Shown here: positions 21,114 through 30,648 of the stretch, in pieces
Position numbering within the stretch: position 1 is the first letter of the stretch
How the letters are laid out: each line of letters begins with the position of its first letter
From: Phytophthora quininea
Lineage: Eukaryota; Oomycota; Peronosporomycetes; Peronosporales; Peronosporaceae
Direction of reading: 5' to 3'
Assembly: GCA_011947345.1 (NCBI GenBank)
Contig: JAAVTG010001019.1
Location: forward strand, 1 to 36,796
Length of the DNA: 36,796 nt
Translations under genes and position numbers: made by a program
Notes under the pieces: generated by a model
Database searches by the model: none
What the model saw: only the letters and a program-made list of their open reading frames with translations
What the model was told of the DNA's origin: nothing

Positions 21114-22090
21114 TCAGCACGTTTTTCTTGCCGACCCTCTCCAACAGCAAGCAAAAAATCAGAGAAAGAGATGATATCCTCATCGCTTGGCTTCTCGCGC
21201 GGGTGGGCCAACGGACGACTATCACCTGGAACGATCACGACAGTAATCACGGTCCTATCCGAACTCTACGCTGTTGCCCGTTTTACCAGTTTTTACATCG
21301 ATACACAATATGACACAAATTTAACCCAATTGAAAATGCGTGTATTGATGTTGGTTATTTACAGCCAATAGGCTACGCCTGGTGGTAGCGACGGCGACGC
21401 GCGGTCTGTCGCTGGCGGACTCGGCGGCGTCGACGACGGTGGCGAGCTTCGCGAGGTGGTAGTGGCGGCGGCAGCGGCGGCGGGCCGATGGTGACCGCCA
21501 CCAGGGCCATGGTCTCCTGCCGCCGGTCCAACCGTGGCAGCGGCTGCCCGGCTGCGGTGCTGTGCCAGAAGCTGCGCTGGCCGTCGCTCGCCCGACACCG
21601 CCGCGACGCGCTCCTGGCGCGTGGCCTCTCGAAGGCATCCCACTCGAGGAGCTCCTCGCAGCAAACGCAGCGGAGGCACTGGTGGCCAAGGCCGTCGAGG
21701 TCGAGCGGCGCACGCGTCACCTCGGCAGAGCAGCGAGCGCAGGTAACGTTCCCACGCTCCATCGCGTTTGGCTTTGGTGTTGGTTGAGGGGAGGAGGAGG
21801 GGGGCTACTATCGACGTCTTCATTAAGTACGTTTGGTGTGGACCACCCTACTATTGGTGTGGACCACCCTACTATTCCAGTAAAGTACGAATTGGTGTGG
21901 TCCACCTTCTCGGGCCGCCTTCGCTCCGCTCGGCAGCGATTGGCCGAAACTCTTTTGGCGAATGGGCGCCGCCGTCGCTGGCGCTCGGCAGCCAATGGCA
22001 GCGCCGGATCTTGTCCATCGAAACTCGGCGACGGACCGACCGACCGACAGACAAACGGACAGACAGCAAGTCTCTAGTAGTAGTCTAAGA
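21114..22090 (-). repeat. Array unit 3
   Basis: 977 bp, consensus, two 23-bp repeats. Confidence 0.9.
21373..21762 (-). CDS. Captured LIM-like ORF, unit 3
   Basis: Intact 129 codons, consensus. Confidence 0.5.
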   Translation of the reverse strand: MERGNVTCARCSAEVTRAPLDLDGLGHQCLRCVCCEELLEWDAFERPRARSASRRCRASDGQRSFWHSTAAGQPLPRLDRRQETMALVAVTIGPPPLPPPLPPREARHRRRRRRVRQRQTARRRRYHQA

Positions 22091-23065
22091 TCAGCACGTT
22101 TTTCTTGCCGACCCTCTCCAACAGCAAGCAAAAATCAGAGAAAGAGATGATATCCTCATCGCTTGGCTTCTCGCGCGGGTGGGCCAACGGACGACTATCA
22201 CCTGGAACGATCACGACAGTAATCACGGTCCTATCCGAACTCTACGCTGTTGCCCGTTTTACCAGTTTTTACATCGATACACAATATGACACAAATTTAA
22301 CCCAATTGAAAATGCGTGTATTGATGTTGGTTATTACAGCCAATAGGCTACGCCTGGTGGTAGCGACGGCGACGCGCGGTCTGTCGCTGGCGGACTCGGC
22401 GGCGTCGACGACGGTGGCGAGCTTCGCGAGGTGGTAGTGGCGGCGGCAGCGGCGGCGGGCCGATGGTGACCGCCACCAGGGCCATGGTCTCCTGCCGCCG
22501 GTCCAACCGTGGCAGCGGCTGCCCGGCTGCGGTGCTGTGCCAGAAGCTGCGCTGGCCGTCGCTCGCCCGACACCGCCGCGACGCGCTCCTGGCGCGTGGC
22601 CTCTCGAAGGCATCCCACTCGAGGAGCTCCTCGCAGCAAACGCAGCGGAGGCACTGGTGGCCAAGGCCGTCGAGGTCGAGCGGCGCACGCGTCACCTCGG
22701 CAGAGCAGCGAGCGCAGGTAACGTTCCCACGCTCCATCGCGTTTGGCTTTGGTGTTGGTTGAGGGGAGGAGGAGGGGGGCTACTATCGACGTCTTCATTA
22801 AGTACGTTTGGTGTGGACCACCCTACTATTGGTGTGGACCACCCTACTATTCCAGTAAAGTACGAATTGGTGTGGTCCACCTTCTCGGGCCGCCTTCGCT
22901 CCGCTCGGCAGCGATTGGCCGAAACTCTTTTTGGCGAATGGCGCCGCCGTCGCTGGCGCTCGGCAGCCAATGGCAGCGCCGGATCTTGTCCATCGAAACT
23001 CGGCGACGGACCGACCGACCGACAGACAAACGGACAGACAGCAAGTCTCTAGTAGTAGTCTAAGA
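22091..23065 (-). repeat. Array unit 2
   Basis: 975 bp. One A lost in the remnant (near 22136), one T lost in the AT-rich segment (near 22334) and one G lost near 22941. Confidence 0.9.
22348..22737 (-). CDS. Captured LIM-like ORF, unit 2
   Basis: Intact 129 codons, consensus, although the unit carries several indels outside the ORF. Confidence 0.5.
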   Translation of the reverse strand: MERGNVTCARCSAEVTRAPLDLDGLGHQCLRCVCCEELLEWDAFERPRARSASRRCRASDGQRSFWHSTAAGQPLPRLDRRQETMALVAVTIGPPPLPPPLPPREARHRRRRRRVRQRQTARRRRYHQA

Positions 23066-24038
23066 TCAGCACGTTTTTCTTGCCGACCCTCTCCAACAGC
23101 AAGCAAAAATCAGAGAAAGAGATGGTATCCTCATCGCTTGGCTTCTCGCGCAGGTGGGCCAACGGACGACTATCACCTGGAACGATCACGACAGTAATCA
23201 CGGTCCTATCCGAACTCTACGCTGTTGCCCGTTTTACCAGTTTTTACATCGATACACAATATGACACAAATTTAACCCAATTGAAAATGCGTGTATTGAT
23301 GTTGGTTATTTACAGCCAATAGGCTACGCCTGGTGGTAGCGACGGCGACGCGCGGTCTGTCGCTGGCGGACTCGGCGGCGTCGACGACGGTGGCGAGCTT
23401 CGCGAGGTGGTAGTGGCGGCGGCAGCGGCGGCGGGCCGATGGTGACCGCCACCAGGGCCATGGTCTCCTGCCGCCGGTCCAACCGTGGCAGCGGCTGCCC
23501 GGCTGCGGTGCTGTGCCAGAAGCTGCGCTGGCCGTCGCTCGCCCGACACCGCCGCGACGCGCTCCTGGCGCGTGGCCTCTCGAAGGCATCCCACTCGAGG
23601 AGCTCCTCGCAGCAAACGCAGCGGAGGCACTGGTGGCCAAGGCCGTCGAGGTCGAGCGGCGCACGCGTCACCTCGGCAGAGCAGCGAGCGCAGGTAACGT
23701 TCCCACGCTCCATCGCGTTTGGCTTTGGTGTTGGTTGAGGGGGAGGAGGGGGGGGCTATCGACGTCTTCATTAAGTACGTTTGGTGTGGACCACCCTACT
23801 ATTGGTGTGGACCACCCTACTATTCCAGTAAAGTACGAATTGGTGTGGTCCACCTTCTCGGGCCGCCTTCGCTCCGCTCGGCAGCGATTGGCCGAAACTC
23901 TTTTGGCGAATGGGCGCCGCCGTCGCTGGCGCTCGGCAGCCAATGGCAGCGCCGGATCTTGTCCATCGAAACTCGGCGACGGACCGACCGACCGACAGAC
24001 AAACGGACAGACAGCAAGTCTCTAGTAGTAGTCTAAGA
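23066..24038 (-). repeat. Array unit 1 (first on the minus strand, fused to copy 3)
   Basis: 973 bp. Its 5' TC at 24038 is joined directly to the 3' CTGG of copy 3. Private substitutions lie near 23125 and 23151 in the helicase remnant. The C-rich segment has lost TACT, as in unit 6. Confidence 0.9.
23324..23713 (-). CDS. Captured LIM-like ORF, unit 1
   Basis: Intact 129 codons, consensus. All ten units of the array therefore keep this frame open. Confidence 0.5.
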   Translation of the reverse strand: MERGNVTCARCSAEVTRAPLDLDGLGHQCLRCVCCEELLEWDAFERPRARSASRRCRASDGQRSFWHSTAAGQPLPRLDRRQETMALVAVTIGPPPLPPPLPPREARHRRRRRRVRQRQTARRRRYHQA

Positions 24039-24049
24039 CCAGCCGAGCG

Positions 24050-24066
24050 CCGCCGCTACGCGGCGG
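24050..24066 (-). other. Helitron copy 3 3' terminal hairpin
   Basis: CCGCCGC/GCGGCGG stem with a 3-nt loop. A second stem-loop CCCGCC/GGCGGG at 24099-24123 shares the GCTACGC core. It sits 7 bp before the CTGG end. Confidence 0.8.
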
Positions 24067-24260
24067 TGGGTTATGGTTGGATGCAGCTGTGTGGACCGCC
24101 CGCCTCCGCTACGCTCCGGCGGGATGATTTAGCTTTTCACACGAATTAGTAAGTAGTTTAATCTAAAACGTACAGGCATATAAAATGTTTCATAAAAATT
24201 GCCAAGTGCCATTTGTCCAAATAAAGCTAGGTTCTAGTTCGTAGTGGCAAGCTACTACAT

Positions 24261-26501
24261 CTAGCCTAGAAATGCACCTCGACTCCTAATCAAAAATCTG
24301 CGTGTACACGATGTTTCTCGTGTACACTCCTCCGTCCGGGTCTACGAACTCTGGATACTCAATCAACGCCTTGAACTTGCTTCGAGAGGTCACGCGAGAC
24401 AACGCCACATACAACTGGCCATGGGAAAAGCACGGGAAGCCAAGTACAGCCCCAAGTTTAACACCGTCTGACCTTGGGCCTTGTTAATCGTCATGGCGAA
24501 TGCTGGTTGCACGGGAACTGCTTTCGTCGTAGCCGGAAGGGGAAATCGGAGTTGTCGTCGTCGCTCACGAACATAATTCTCGGGATGAGTACTTCTTGGC
24601 CTGTTCGTTCTCCAGTCATAATTGTTGCTCTAATGACGTGGTCCTTCAAGTCGACGATTCGTAGACGCGTTCCGTTGCACAGTCCAAGATCCGGGTTCAG
24701 ATTTCTCATCATCATGATGGGGATGCCCTTCTTGAGCAACAGTCTGTGAGGTGGAATCCCGTTCATGTTCACCGAGTGGAGGAACTCCTGCTCGAAAAAC
24801 GTTCCGTCATCATCCTCCACCGAGTCCACCGACAAATACTCCCGCGCTGTCTCCGGAAGTCGAGCTGCGACTGCCTCGTTGATTCTCCGTACCGTCTCGT
24901 TCGTAGTCGTCAAAATGGTCCGACTGGCAAAATATTCATCCGTCGCAACCTCCGGATTGGCGACGTCGGCATACATTGCGTCAATGATGCGGGTCATACC
25001 CCTTGGTATTGCCCCTGGAGCTATTTCCTCGTCCTCGTCGTCTTCTACAGGAGGATTCGGGATCAGCATATCAGCAGGAATCTTGATGTAGTCATTGCCA
25101 AGATCAGCACGTTTTCGTGCCGACCCTCTCCAACGGCAAGCAAAAATTCAGAGAAAGAGAGGATATCCTCGTCGCTTTCTCCTGTCCCCTCGCTCCCAAT
25201 GCGCATATTCTGTGTTAACCGAACCTGCAAAAGTGTCTCCACAGAGGCGATTCCTTTATACACGCGTTGATCGTTTCTGCAGGCGTGCCTCTCTTCACGA
25301 CAGGAAGGATCTGGCGGAAATCTCCTGAGAGCACAAAAACCTTTCCGCCGAAAGGCTCCCTGGGGTTATCCATAATGTCCCGTAGCGTTCGGTCGACAGC
25401 CTCAAACGCGTGGCGATGCGTCATCGGAGCTTCATCCCAAATGACCAAACTGGTCTGCTGGATAAGCTTGCGCAGGTGCGACTGTTTGAAAATCGAACAC
25501 GTAGAATCCTTGTCCAGTTTCAGCGGAATTTTGAAAGTAGAATGCGCCGTACGCCCGCCCATGAGAAGCAGAGATGCAATTCCACTGGATGCAACAGCAA
25601 GTGCAATCTTCCCATCCAGACGCACCCTGGCCAAAATGTGTCGAAGTAGCGTAGACTTTCCCGTTCCACCAGGCCCATCAACAAAGAAAAGCTTTTGTGA
25701 AATTTCCCGCGTGGATGACCTGCCCCCGTCGTTACGCGAAGCGCTGGCCGTCGATACCTCATGTCCTGACTCGGCTTCGACGGCTTGTATGATCTGGTCG
25801 AATACGGCTTTCTGCCCTTCGTTGAGTTTGGCCTCGTCGCGAACAATAGCCTCCAATGTCCTTGTGCTGTAGCTTTTCTCGCGGCGTATGAGATTGTTGT
25901 CGAGAAGGGACTCTCGAACCAAACTCGGGAAATCACTCAACTGCGGAAGGTCAAAATCGGTCACAGCATACCCACTCACCTTTAGCAAATCGTTCACGCT
26001 TTTTTGCGTCTCCAACATCACCACAGTCTCTCGTGTAGACTCTGGGAGATCCCGGTGCTTATGCGCTATGTCCCGATTCAATTCCTCATAGAATTGGTCC
26101 CACAACCCACGGACGTCGCTTGGCATCGAGTACACTAACAGTGTACTGAAGAGCTGTCGAAGTTGGTATGGCATCTGAAAACTTGCAGCCTCTGTCATGC
26201 ATGCAACCCACTCTTGGTCGTTGTCAAGATATCCCAATTGTAACGCTGCATCCCTAAACGTGGGACATACGACGCCGTTAACTGTCCGTATATCCTCGAA
26301 CGATGTAGGTCCTCTTCGATTGCAGAGCAGTATTCGGAGGAAAAACTTCTCGCCATCCCGGGGGACACATGAACCAATCTTCCGAGTGCCGCTCTATACT
26401 GCTTACGCCGAACCCACTGCTTCTCGTTCCAAACGAACTCCTTGGGGATGTCTTTGTACAGCATCGTCTTCGCGATCTGGTTCTCTGGGGCGTCGCTCTG
26501 A
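24261..26501 (-). pseudogene. Helitron copy 3: Pif1-like helicase region (best preserved)
   Basis: A 340-codon frame (26237-25215) carries Walker A GPGGTGKST (about 25652-25680), Walker B VIWDEAP and GDFRQILPVVKRGTP without interruption. T-runs one base short (near 25232 and 25110) shift the frame twice. The C-terminal helicase core then runs from 25069 to 24491. G-runs near 24513 and 24435 and an extra A near 24297 break the last 75 codons before the stop at 24261. Copy 2 is intact through that end. Confidence 0.88.
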
Positions 26502-26504
26502 CAT

Positions 26505-28616
26505 AATTCAAAAACCTCGTGAGGTGCGTGTGCGCACTTCTTTCCAGAATCGCGGTGGGATCTTCCCTTACGTCGAAATGAATCATATGCTCTCTCTCCA
26601 AATGCACGGTAAGTTGCACGACAGAGTGAGTTTTCCCTTGAACCGCGTAATTCAGAAGCCGGATGCACGCCTCCACAGGGGAAATATACCGAGCATCTAA
26701 ATATCGCAGGATTTCGTTTGGCTCCTCGCTCAGGCGTTGCTCAGACGGACGACCATTGCCCGAATCGACGACGACGATTGTCATGACGGTCCTATCTGAT
26801 CCCTTGTACACGTACTTGTAAATATACTTGACCGCGGTGATTCCAGTACAAACCTCTACGTTGATGTGGCAATCGTACTTCTGAGAGAAGTACGGGTTAT
26901 AGGGGACCACCCACTTGTTTGCGGTGGCATTATCATACTTCCGCCCTTTGAACTTTAGAACTCCCGCACTCCGCTCGCGGCGTTTATACTCTGGGTATCC
27001 ATTCACATCCGCCTGAGTCGCCGTATTCAACTTTTTCGGAAAACCTTTGGAGCACTTCCGTCTTTCATGCAAGCACAATTGGGATTCGCGGCGCCACACG
27101 GACCGTGCATCATACACGTCATCACGGTCTTGTAAAGATCAGGGTTGGTCGCCTCGTCGGGTATTTCGGCGGACACCATCGCATCAATCACTTCTCGGCT
27201 TCGCGGCTTATCCTGATCATCCAGAATAATCAATATGTGTGCATGCGGCAGACCTCGCTTCTGAAACTCCACAACGTAAATCCGAGCACGAACACGGCCC
27301 AACACACCGGCGTCCAAATCTGCAAGTAATTCCCGCAATTTCTGGTTCCAGACACGCGCAACGATATCGGGACGGTCCTGTGCGGTCTGTCCTTCCGACA
27401 GCTCACTTGTAATTTCACTCCACTCTGGGTTGCAAGTCATCGTCATGAAAATATCTGGCTTTCCATACTCGGCCACAATTGTCATAGAGTCCTTGTAGCA
27501 TTTGTACATGTATCGGGGGCTACCAGTATAGGTCGCTGGTAGAATCCGCCGCAAGCCATACTGGTTCAGGAAATGTTTTTGCTGACGGCCCCCAGAACCC
27601 GCGTGGCTCTCCTCATCACGCATCTCAACCGCACTCTCGTTGATGTAGGCGTCTTCCACACCTCTGTACAGGTCCGCGCGGATCTCTTTCTGGTTATTCG
27701 CAACCCACCTTAAACTATCCTGCTCCACTTTAGCTCGTTGATCCACACACCATTGCTGAAAAAGCCGACCACCGAGATGTAGCACTGATCCATCACCCGG
27801 CTTAGGGAACAAACGAAAAGCCGTGAACTCTCGAAGAGACATCTTGGGCTCCTCCCGACGTGTCTGGCCGTTTGCATAGGTATCGGTGAAAGACCATCCT
27901 AACTCTCCGCTTGGAAAAAGCAACGGGTACTGGAGTGGGTCGTACATCGGGTTCGTCTCGAACAAACGGAGGAGACGCCGCTGCTTCGTGTAGATGATAA
28001 GGTCTCTGTGTTTGTCGAGGTTTCCGTCCTCCACCAGTGTCGCCCCAACCTCAGACACGGTTGGTAAATTTGTTGTGCCAGGTCGCCTGCGATCCGCGTA
28101 CAGGTTAAACTGGAGATCCACGATCTCTTTCCCGTCCGCTACCTCTTTCCGAAGGAGTTCTCCAAAATTCAAGAACTGCTGCCCGAAAGGATTAACTGTT
28201 GCCATCATGTGCTCAAGGGTTCCCAGTTTTTCCCGGTCCAAGTGAGCAAAAATGCCTTCGCGACGCGCTGCCCGTTTATGCATATCCGGATCTACGATGT
28301 AAATCTGCGCGAACTTCGCAGGTGCTGGTTGGCTTGTGTCGAAGTAGTCGATCGACGGGAGTAGAGAACCGAGATAGTGACCCATGGCACCTTGGATCCT
28401 GTACGTGTAAACACCGCGCTGCCCCTGCACCGAAGTATCCTCTCTCACGCGTTGAATGGCGGAGCTATCACTTCTAGACGCCCCGATGGACGTGAAAGCA
28501 AACACCTGGTTGTACGCACGGATGTGTTCTCTGAACTCCTGCTCTCGATAAAAGCCGTGGAGGTAATTGGGAGCTGCTTTCAATCCCGGTAGCTGTACTT
28601 TCCCTTCAGACAACAT
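26505..28616 (-). pseudogene. Helitron copy 3: Rep (HUH/Y2) nuclease region, broken
   Basis: A 529-codon frame from the ATG at 28616 to 27027 covers the Helitron N domain, FMTMTCNPEW and the HUH motif GLPHAHIL (about 27236-27260). A lost C near 27058 shifts the frame. The 27117-26278 frame continues through KKLNTATQADVNGY to the two-tyrosine motif KYIYKYVYKG (about 26804-26830) and on to LERSAHTHLTRF. There a T5 run near 26510 shifts the frame away from the expected FELCQSDAPEN. That break is shared with copies 1 and 2. Confidence 0.88.
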
Positions 28617-29877
28617 GAGAAAGCAGATTCACCCGGCCATTTGCAGGCCCCACACCAAGCACACTGTATCTGATCTGGAAGCTTGTGCCGACCGTCTTCA
28701 ACATTTTTCCCAGACACCTTGGACTTGCAGAAGCTCTCGTGGTTACAGAGTGCGTGACCTCGTCGAGGGCAACGGTTTCTAACCCGCCTGTTCTCGTTTT
28801 CGGCCTCGCGTCGCTCCGCACGCTGTGCCTCCGTTTGGGCGCCATGCCTCTGTCGACGCCGCAATGTATCACGTTCCAGAGCTGCCTCCCGTTCGTGGTT
28901 TCCTTGGAGTATACGCCGAACTTCGTGATCGATGCGATTACGTTCACGTTCCGCCTCACGCTCGGCTTCTGTCAGGAGCGATCGTCGAGCTTCTTGGCTT
29001 GCTCGCGCTTCCTCCTGGCGACTTGTACGTTCTTCTTCAGTCTCGTCATAGCGTCTAGCCTCCTGGTAGGAGCGATCGCGCTCTCGCTCGCTTTCCTTCT
29101 CTTCCTGTGATTGATTACCACGATGACGCTGTTGGTACATACGACCTCGTTCCCGCTCGCGGTCTCTCTCGTCTTGGCATTGATTCTCGCGACGATTGAC
29201 CTGGTACGTTCGATCCCGGTCTCGTTCTCTCTCTCTCTCTTCTTGTGACTGACCTTCTCGACGGCTGCCACGATAGACGCGATCACACTCTCGAATTTCC
29301 TCCCGCGCCTCCTCGGTTCGATTTGCACGCCGAGCTTCTTGGTACAATCTGTCATGTTCTCTCCTGGCCTGAACCTGGTCTTCTTTCTTCCTGGCTCGTC
29401 GAATCCGCTGCAGCTCTCGATTCCGTGTCCGAGTACGTTCTTTCTGAGATGCGGTCATGTTGGCTCTCCGTTTCCGCGCGTTCTCGGCTTTCTTCGCACG
29501 GATCCTCTCCGCTTCGTCTGGTTCAGGTATTACCGCACTTGGTGCAGGAGTTGCCACCGTCACGGGGCAATTTCTCCCACAGACTCGGCGTAACGTCGTT
29601 GATGTTCTGCTGGGTCATCTTCCTCCTGTTTACCTTCTTGATCGCCATCTATGTCGACAGCTAGTGCTTGGACCTCCCGAGTTGTGATGTGGTCCGCGTT
29701 CAACGTTAACGCTTCCAGAGCCTTGTTGAGATTACATCGCCTGCTACTTCGTCTTCGTTGGCGCTTCCGCTTGTCCGCACGATCCTCAGGTCCGCATGGA
29801 GTCGCGTTAACGCGTTCGTTCTCCCGCAACTCTTTTTCTATGTCCTCGCGCGTCCGCTTGCGCTTGGGTCGCGCCAT
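28580..29877 (-). pseudogene. Helitron copy 3: N-terminal STPR/zinc region
   Basis: From the ATG at 29877 the frame runs 105 codons to 29560, breaks at a G-run one base short, and resumes at 29563-28580. In this frame the STPR repeats pass without interruption into NHEREAALERDTLRRRQ, the stretch that copies 1 and 2 lose through a 2-nt deletion, and on to the CAWCGACKW..CC zinc motif. Repeat heads are RECDRVYRGSRR, RDRDRTYQVNRR, RERGRMYQQRHR and RERDRSYQEARR. This array has one more 23-residue unit than copies 1 and 2, and largely different units. The frame stops at 28580 after overrunning the Rep ATG by 37 nt. Confidence 0.78.
29056..29326 (-). repeat. Variant STPR repeat block of copy 3
   Basis: The 270-bp block corresponds to 201 bp at 12061-12262 of copy 2. 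The difference of 69 bp is exactly one 23-codon repeat. Flanking sequence on both sides is nearly identical between copies, whereas this block is strongly diverged. Confidence 0.8.
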
Positions 29878-30319
29878 GGCGTCCTGTGGACACGAAACAG
29901 AGTCACACAGCGCGTTAGACATTACGTCTAAGTACGTCCACATTTTTATATGCAGGTTGGAGTCTTGATCTCGGATCTTGGGTCTTTTGCGTCGTTTTTG
30001 TTGAGTGTGTTTGCATCTGCGTACTGCCTGGCGTGCCAGCTCCTTCGAAATAAGCCGCAAACATATCCCGCCTACAACATACCCAAAAATGGGTACGGAG
30101 TGGTTTTTGCTGCGCCATAAATGGCACCGTCGGCAAGTCCAGGTTTGAGCGCCCGGGCAGTACTGAGAGTCTTCGTGCGATATCCGTTGCACATCGCTTT
30201 TCAGCGGAAGCTCGACATCAACAGGTCGAAAGCTTCGGGTAAATTTGGCCAATAGGCAGGCGCCATAGTGTGCTCTCACTCAGAGTGGGTGGTGGGCCGC
30301 AGCCCCTTAGCACGACACC

Positions 30320-30337
30320 CCCAGCGCAAGCGCTGGG
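30320..30337. repeat. Leader hairpin, copy 3
   Basis: Perfect CCCAGCGC-AA-GCGCTGGG, identical to the other copies. Confidence 0.6.
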
Positions 30338-30484
30338 CCATATACTTCACCCTAACTTCCTCCCAGGAGTCTAGGACTATCTGTGCGTGGTGGCTTCGTC
30401 TCCACTTAAGTCTAACATGCATACATGCAACGCACCTTTCCGCCCGCGCGCGCGCTTCTTCTTTTGAATTTGGGGGCAAACGTC

Positions 30485-30648
30485 CCAGTAAAGTACGAAT
30501 TGGTGTGGTCCACTTTCTCGGGCCGCCGTCGCTGGCGCTCGGCAGCCAATGGCAGCGCCGGATCTTGTCCATCGAAACTCGGCGACGGACCGACCGACAG
30601 ACTGACAGACAAACGGACAGACAGCAAGTCTCTAGTAGTAGTCTAAGA
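30485..30648 (-). promoter_or_regulatory. Helitron 5' terminal segment (copy 3, shortened)
   Basis: 164 bp instead of about 214. A segment between GCCGCC repeats is gone, removing one ATTGG motif. The terminus itself, with TC at 30648 and the CAGA/CCGA repeats, is intact. Confidence 0.6.

Larger units (their letters stand above)
14307..24038 (-). repeat. Ten-unit tandem array, about 975 bp per unit
   Basis: Units are head to tail on the minus strand and 952-978 bp long. Unit plan: 214 bp Helitron 5' terminus starting with TC; one or two copies of a 23-bp GGTGTGGACCACCCTACTA-type repeat; a C-rich stretch; a 129-codon LIM-like ORF; about 130 bp of AT-rich DNA; and a deleted Rep-helicase remnant ending GTGCTGA. 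No unit has the 3' hairpin or CTRR end. Units differ mainly by homopolymer length and a few substitutions, so amplification or homogenisation is recent. Confidence 0.95.
501..30648 (-). mobile_element. 30.1 kb head-to-tail Helitron concatemer
   Basis: All parts read on the minus strand. The outer 5' end at 30648 begins TCTTAGACTACTACTAGAG and is preceded by A. The outer 3' end at 501 is CTAG followed by T. This is the Helitron signature: 5'-TC, CTRR-3', insertion between A and T, and no target duplication. In minus-strand order it contains copy 3, ten array units, a truncated 5' segment, copy 2 and copy 1. Host flanks 30649+ and 500- form one continuous reading frame, so the block, or a smaller founder that later grew internally, appears to occupy a single insertion site. 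Confidence 0.85.
24039..30648 (-). mobile_element. Helitron copy 3 (6.61 kb, both termini present)
   Basis: The 5' TC at 30648-30647 is preceded by host A (30649). The 3' end is CTGG (24042-24039), a valid CTRR variant of the CTAG in copies 1 and 2. Two blocks set it apart from copies 1 and 2. About 55 bp of the 5' terminus is missing between two GCCGCC direct repeats near 30525. The STPR block is replaced and is 69 bp longer. It has the longest continuous helicase frame. Confidence 0.92.

Noticed and set aside
14307..24038. CRISPR or ribosomal-type repeat array
   Set aside because: Units of about 975 bp have no spacer structure and no rRNA-like sequence. Content is Helitron terminus plus captured coding DNA.
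28590..28610. Programmed -1 frameshifting as a family feature
   Set aside because: The slippery-like heptamer exists only in copy 3. Copies 1 and 2 lack one at the same place, so I report the break but do not annotate a frameshift signal.
501..30648. Simple segmental duplication of one Helitron locus
   Set aside because: Duplications would carry host flanks between copies. Here internal junctions are Helitron end to Helitron end with no host DNA.
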